Shown here: positions 6,153 through 9,140 of the stretch, one piece after another
Layout: each line of letters opens with the position of its first letter
Numbering within the stretch: the first letter of the stretch is position 1
NCBI GenBank assembly: GCA_030594725.1
Contig: JAUVEQ010000088.1
Location: forward strand, 1 to 9,140
Origin: Methanobacteriota archaeon
GTDB taxonomy: Archaea; Thermoplasmatota; DTKX01; GCA-020343715
Length of the DNA stretch: 9,140 bases
Direction: 5' to 3'
Notes under the pieces: model-generated
What the model was told of the DNA's origin: nothing
The model's database searches: none
Seen by the model: only the letters and a program-made list of their open reading frames with translations
Program-made: the position numbers and the translations under genes

Positions 6153-6752
6153 ATGGGAGGGGAGACTATAACTGAGGCAGAGCTTGAAAAGGCGAAATCG
6201 ATCGACAAGATGATCATGGCAAGACCATGGTGGGAGATGGTGGTTCGAGGTATCCTACTCCTTATACTGGGTATCATAGCGATGATTTATCCAGATATCA
6301 CCTTGGCCATAATCATCCTGTTGTTCGGTGCATTGATACTCGTTGAGGGTATCTTCCTAGTGATCGGCTCGATAGTGGTCAGGGCAGATGACCCGATGTG
6401 GGTCGTTCTGTTGATCGGTGGTATCATCAGCATCATCCTCGGGTCCATCATACTGGTTTGGCCAGACGTGACGGCGAGGGTGGTCCTGTTCCTGATAGGT
6501 GCTTGGGCGATCATAGTCGGTACGATCAACCTGATGTGGGCACTCAAGGTACGCAAGTACGAGGAGGTCACCGGCAAGGGCGTGCACGCAGTCTTCGGCC
6601 TCGTCGGCATCGCCTTCGGTATAATCTGCATCGCCTGGCCCGATGGGACCGCGAAGACCCTCATATTCATCATCGGGCTTCTCGTGACGATCTTGGGTAT
6701 CCTTCTGATCATTAGCGGCTTCATGGCCAAGGGGGAGCAGAAAATCGAGTAG
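6153..6752 (+). CDS. HdeD family (DUF308) membrane protein, copy 2
   Basis: 199 residues, again about six membrane helices in three repeats, with turns IYPDIT (45-50), VWPDVT (102-107) and AWPDGT (161-166); in the first repeat Trp is replaced by Tyr. RPWWEMVVRG sits at residues 24-33, exactly as in copy 1, and the two proteins stay in register through most of their length, so this is a tandem duplication that has diverged. The soluble ends differ: copy 2 starts with an acidic helix (TEAELEKAKSID) and ends in a charged KGEQKIE. Its codons are richer in ATA and other A/T-ending forms than the catabolic genes nearby. It probably pairs with copy 1 in the membrane, which is inference. Confidence 0.88.
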   Translation: MGGETITEAELEKAKSIDKMIMARPWWEMVVRGILLLILGIIAMIYPDITLAIIILLFGALILVEGIFLVIGSIVVRADDPMWVVLLIGGIISIILGSIILVWPDVTARVVLFLIGAWAIIVGTINLMWALKVRKYEEVTGKGVHAVFGLVGIAFGIICIAWPDGTAKTLIFIIGLLVTILGILLIISGFMAKGEQKIE

Positions 6753-6754
6753 CT

Positions 6755-6778
6755 GGCCCCCAAGGGCCGGCCATTTTC
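6755..6778 (+). terminator. Weak terminator candidate after HdeD copy 2
   Basis: GGCCC (6755-6759) and GGGCC (6764-6768) can form a 5-bp stem with a CCAA loop, and ATTTTC follows at 6773-6778. Just after the stop at 6752. Archaeal termination relies mostly on T tracts and this one is short. Confidence 0.3.
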
Positions 6779-6839
6779 ATATGAGGTAGCGAAAGCTAGA
6801 TAGGACAATCAGCACATGTAACTGGTCCATGAGGCTGTG

Positions 6840-6846
6840 GGAGGTG
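6840..6846 (+). promoter_or_regulatory. Shine-Dalgarno of the channel gene
   Basis: GGAGGTG, seven bases complementary to the 16S tail, lies 7 nt before the ATG at 6854 and fixes that start. Confidence 0.75.
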
Positions 6847-6853
6847 TATCGAG

Positions 6854-7300
6854 ATGTGGGGAAGGGTTAGAAAGAGCGCCGGACAAGTGAAAGGCCAGGT
6901 ATCTGTGGCCATCGGGATGGGTGCTGCACTCATATTAATCGGGAGCATATTGTTCCGATGGCTCATGGACATATCCTGGGCCGAGGCCTTCTACTTCTCT
7001 GTGGTCACCCTTTCGACGGTGGGATACGGGGACGTCACGCCCGATACGGACTTCCAGCGAGTCGTAGTGGCGTTGTACGTCCTTATTGGTGTGACGATCT
7101 TCGTGACGGCCATCGGGATCGTCGGGGTTAACGTGATCGAGAAGCGGCAGGAGAGAGTCGCCGAGAAGATCACCGCCGGGAACGCGAAGCTATACAAGCG
7201 GATCATGGCTCTCGAGAGGAGAATGGATAGGAAACTGGGCAGGGATGGAGCATCCGAGGTGGACCAGGAGCCTCCTTCGGAAGAGAAAGAGGTCACATGA
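6854..7300 (+). CDS. Two-transmembrane potassium channel (Ion_trans_2 type)
   Basis: 148 residues. TM1 covers about 17-34, the pore helix about 42-52, the selectivity filter is TVGYGD (55-60) within TLSTVGYGD, and TM2 covers about 68-92 with glycines (79, 88, 91) that could act as the gating hinge. TVGYGD is the potassium filter of KcsA/MthK-like channels, which act as tetramers in the cytoplasmic membrane. After TM2 comes a charged helix (about 95-127, likely coiled coil) and an acidic tail. No RCK/TrkA domain follows, unlike MthK, so gating by calcium or nucleotides through RCK is not expected. It lies 101 bp after the HdeD pair and may belong with it functionally. Its stop overlaps the 3' end of the convergent 56-aa gene by 8 bp. 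Confidence 0.9.
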   Translation: MWGRVRKSAGQVKGQVSVAIGMGAALILIGSILFRWLMDISWAEAFYFSVVTLSTVGYGDVTPDTDFQRVVVALYVLIGVTIFVTAIGIVGVNVIEKRQERVAEKITAGNAKLYKRIMALERRMDRKLGRDGASEVDQEPPSEEKEVT

Positions 7301-7463
7301 GGGAGTTCAGTACTCGCTCCAGCTCCTCGATCTCATCCTCCAATTCCTCTATCTGGGCAACGTGACTGATCGATGTCGAATGGGCAGGGATATTGCTCTC
7401 GAGCTCCGCAACCTCGGCTCTCAGCGCTTCGATCCTAGCGATGATCTGCTCCCTTTCGGACAT
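7293..7463 (-). CDS. Small coiled-coil protein, 56 aa, PAHS motif
   Basis: A short minus-strand gene of 56 residues. Two acidic heptad-rich helices (about 2-24, EREQIIARIEALRAEV and on, and 37-54, IEELEDEIEELERVL) are joined by NIPAHSTSIS (24-33). I recall small conserved bacterial and archaeal proteins with a helix-'PAHS'-helix layout, which fits; no function is known to me. AGGAG (7474-7478 on the complement) lies 10 nt before the ATG, so it has a real ribosome site. It is the third gene of the thiolase-DUF35 operon, 45 nt after the DUF35 stop. Its last codons overlap the channel gene by 8 bp tail-to-tail. A two-helix hairpin that binds a partner protein is likely, with the partner unknown. 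Confidence 0.72.
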   Translation of the reverse strand: MSEREQIIARIEALRAEVAELESNIPAHSTSISHVAQIEELEDEIEELERVLNSLM

Positions 7464-7508
7464 ACTTTCATCGCTCCTGTCTAGATGATGGTGATGTTCC
7501 TCTCATCT

Positions 7509-7964
7509 TCAATCCGGTACCACATTCGTGAACCTGAAGAACACACGACCGTCCCCGCAATCGTGGGTCTTGAACCACAGCTTGTCACCGATGGCCAGGT
7601 CCTCGTACTTCGCGTCATCGACGCGGGTGAAGAGGTCCATGTGACCCAGCTCCCCCATGTCCAGTCTAACGATGGCGATCACGAATGGAAGGTCTTTCTC
7701 GAAGCCCAGTGGTGCTCCCAGCACCATGGCCGTGTGGGCATAGATGGTGCCCTCCTTTGGAAGGTCGATCCACTCCATGGTGTCGGCGTTGCAGTGGGGG
7801 CAGACCACCCGGGGCTGCCACAGTATCTCGCCGCACGAGGAACACCTGGTGGTGGTGAGCCTTCCCTCCCGCAGGTGGTCGTAGAACTTATGGATCCGGG
7901 TGTCGTCCGGACCCTCCTGTGGAAGGAAGTCGAGGATGAAGGGCACGCAGTCCTTCTCCACCAT
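7509..7964 (-). CDS. DUF35 zinc-ribbon/OB-fold protein (thiolase partner)
   Basis: 151 residues. An N-terminal helix (about 22-36, RIHKFYDHLREGRL) precedes a rubredoxin-like zinc ribbon with Cys41-x2-Cys44 and Cys55-x2-Cys58, then an OB fold (about 64-150) with GTIYAHTAMV and PFVIAIVRLDMGE. Proteins of this type pair with SCP2-like thiolases in archaea; in methanogens a DUF35 protein bridges acetoacetyl-CoA thiolase and HMG-CoA synthase and holds their shared CoA channel. The ATG overlaps the thiolase stop (TGATG), and GGGAGGG lies upstream inside the thiolase gene, so the two are translationally coupled and probably form a complex. The reading frame stays open upstream over the thiolase gene but shows no family similarity there, so 7964 is the start. 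Confidence 0.9.
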   Translation of the reverse strand: MVEKDCVPFILDFLPQEGPDDTRIHKFYDHLREGRLTTTRCSSCGEILWQPRVVCPHCNADTMEWIDLPKEGTIYAHTAMVLGAPLGFEKDLPFVIAIVRLDMGELGHMDLFTRVDDAKYEDLAIGDKLWFKTHDCGDGRVFFRFTNVVPD

Positions 7965-9130
7965 CAGGCATCCCTCCCGTAGATGGTGATGTGGTGGGCA
8001 TTGGCCGCCCCGGAGAGGTTGTGACAGAGCGCCACCTCGGCCCCGGTCACGTTCCTCTCCTCCGGCACCCTCGACTGGAACTGCCACAGCACCTCGACGG
8101 CCTGGCCGACCCCGGTGGCGCCCAGGGGATGCCCGGTGCCAAGTAGGCCCCCCCGGGTGTTGCACGGGACCTTGCCCCCCATGTCCGATTGGCCGTTCTC
8201 GATGTACTTGCCTCCCTCGCCCCTTGGGCAGAGGCCGATGGCCTCGTACTCGATGATCTCGGATATCGTGAAGCAGTCGTGGAGCTCCGCGAAGTCCAGG
8301 TCCTCGGGGCCTATGCGGGCGGCCCGGTATGCCTCCTCCGCGGCCATTGTGAGGGGTGGCCATTTGGTGAGGTCGCCCAGGTTCGTCACGTTGTTGCCCT
8401 GGACGCCCTGGCCGAAGCCCTTGATGTGGGCCGCCTGGTCAGTGAACTCCACGGCACGCTCGGGACTGGTGATGAGCACGGCGGCAGCACCGTCCGTGAT
8501 GCCCGAACAGTCCAGGAGCGTCAGGGGCGGTGCGACGACGAGAGAGCCCAGGATCCTCTCGATGGAGAACTCCTTCTGGAAGTGGGCGTAGGGGTTGGTC
8601 GTCGAGAAGTGGTGGTTCTTCTGGGAGACCATCGCCATCTGCTCGCGGGTGGTGCCGTACTCGTGCATGTGCCTCTGGGCCACCATGGCGAAGAACGGTG
8701 GCGCCGAGCCACCATGGACGCCGTCCCATTCGCGATCAAGGACACAGGCCATGCTGGTCTGGCTCTCTGCCATGGGAGCGGCGTTCATCTTCTCCACGCC
8801 CATTACCAGGGCTACCTCGGAGACGCCTGCCGCCACGTGGGCGGCCGCGGTCTTGATGGCCATCTGACCCGATGCGCAGGCCATCTCTGTCCGCATTATC
8901 GTCCTGGGGCTGAGGCCCAGCTGCTCGGCCACCATGGGTGCGGTGTGGGCCTGGAACACGAACCGCTCCGGATCGGCCGCACCCACGAATAGGGCGTCAA
9001 TGTCCTTCCGGTCCAGGTTCTCCACGCTGTCGAAGAGTGCCTTTCCAGCCTCCTGTACCAGCTCCTTCCACGTGGCCTTTCGAACGCCCCATCGGGTGAG
9101 GCCAGCAGCCACTATCGCGGCCATTGCCAT
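7964..9130 (-). CDS. Thiolase family protein (SCP2/archaeal acetyl-CoA acetyltransferase type)
   Basis: 388 residues, full length. The nucleophile is Cys85 in MACASGQMAI; the usual Asn of the NEAF motif is replaced by His284 in ELHDCF, as in SCP-x and archaeal HMG-pathway thiolases; His334 lies in GTGHPLGATG; and Cys369 in LCHNLSG is the second catalytic cysteine position. The reaction is either CoA-dependent cleavage of 3-ketoacyl-CoA or condensation of two acetyl-CoA. The direct coupling to a DUF35 gene supports a thiolase-DUF35 complex. HMG-CoA synthase, the third partner in methanogens, would lie beyond the right edge if present, so mevalonate synthesis and catabolism are both possible. 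ATG 9130 is taken; ATG 9124 (MAAIVAAG) is an alternative close to the usual N terminus. A TGA 3 nt upstream of 9130 could end a preceding gene. Confidence 0.92.
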   Translation of the reverse strand: MAMAAIVAAGLTRWGVRKATWKELVQEAGKALFDSVENLDRKDIDALFVGAADPERFVFQAHTAPMVAEQLGLSPRTIMRTEMACASGQMAIKTAAAHVAAGVSEVALVMGVEKMNAAPMAESQTSMACVLDREWDGVHGGSAPPFFAMVAQRHMHEYGTTREQMAMVSQKNHHFSTTNPYAHFQKEFSIERILGSLVVAPPLTLLDCSGITDGAAAVLITSPERAVEFTDQAAHIKGFGQGVQGNNVTNLGDLTKWPPLTMAAEEAYRAARIGPEDLDFAELHDCFTISEIIEYEAIGLCPRGEGGKYIENGQSDMGGKVPCNTRGGLLGTGHPLGATGVGQAVEVLWQFQSRVPEERNVTGAEVALCHNLSGAANAHHITIYGRDA

Positions 9131-9140
9131 ATCTCAGTCC

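Noticed and set aside
7965..8363. N-terminal extension of the DUF35 frame
   Set aside because: The frame is open but overlaps the thiolase C-terminal coding region and reads as Gly/Arg/Pro-rich shadow; the ATG at 7964 with GGGAGGG upstream starts the real protein.
8189..8992. 267-codon plus-strand frame
   Set aside because: Antisense to the thiolase gene; no motif or ribosome site found.

Overview
The window looks like a piece of a GC-rich archaeal chromosome, possibly an uncultured Thermoplasmatota-type lineage. The lineage is inferred; no taxonomic marker gene is present. Archaeal signs are: a 3-hydroxyacyl-CoA dehydrogenase fused N-terminally to an enoyl-CoA hydratase, a thiolase of the HDCF type translationally coupled to a DUF35 zinc-ribbon/OB-fold protein, TATA-like boxes about 25 bp upstream of likely transcript starts, and Shine-Dalgarno sites of the GGAGG/GGTGA type.

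Layout. 1-456 (minus) is the N-terminal part of a phenylacetate-CoA ligase-like protein, cut by the window edge, whose P-loop region looks degenerate. A short divergent promoter region separates it from a plus-strand pair at 575-1589: a 113-aa protein that looks like an RND/MMPL transporter reduced to its first and last membrane segments, and a stand-alone YjeF_N (NAD(P)HX epimerase-type) protein. A crotonase at 1652-2422 resembles cyclohexadienoyl-CoA hydratases. Converging on it is a minus-strand operon (5250 to 2448) of the HAD/crotonase fusion followed by a metal-dependent amidohydrolase.

A 215-bp AT-rich divergent intergenic region at 5251-5465 carries three copies of an ATCGCA element. 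Then follow two tandem paralogous HdeD-family (DUF308) membrane proteins and a small 2-TM potassium channel on the plus strand, an apparent membrane/stress module. The right end is a minus-strand operon of thiolase (complete, start at 9130), DUF35 protein and a 56-aa coiled-coil protein at 7293-7463 that overlaps the channel gene tail-to-tail by 8 bp.

Together the ligase-like protein, dienoyl-CoA-hydratase-like crotonase, HAD/crotonase fusion, amidohydrolase and thiolase/DUF35 suggest catabolism of acyl-CoA thioesters, perhaps fatty acids or alicyclic/aromatic acids. No ring reductase or acyl-CoA dehydrogenase is in the window, so the substrate stays open. I saw no tRNA, rRNA, CRISPR array, insertion sequence or integrase. 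No stretch above 300 bases lacks a gene.
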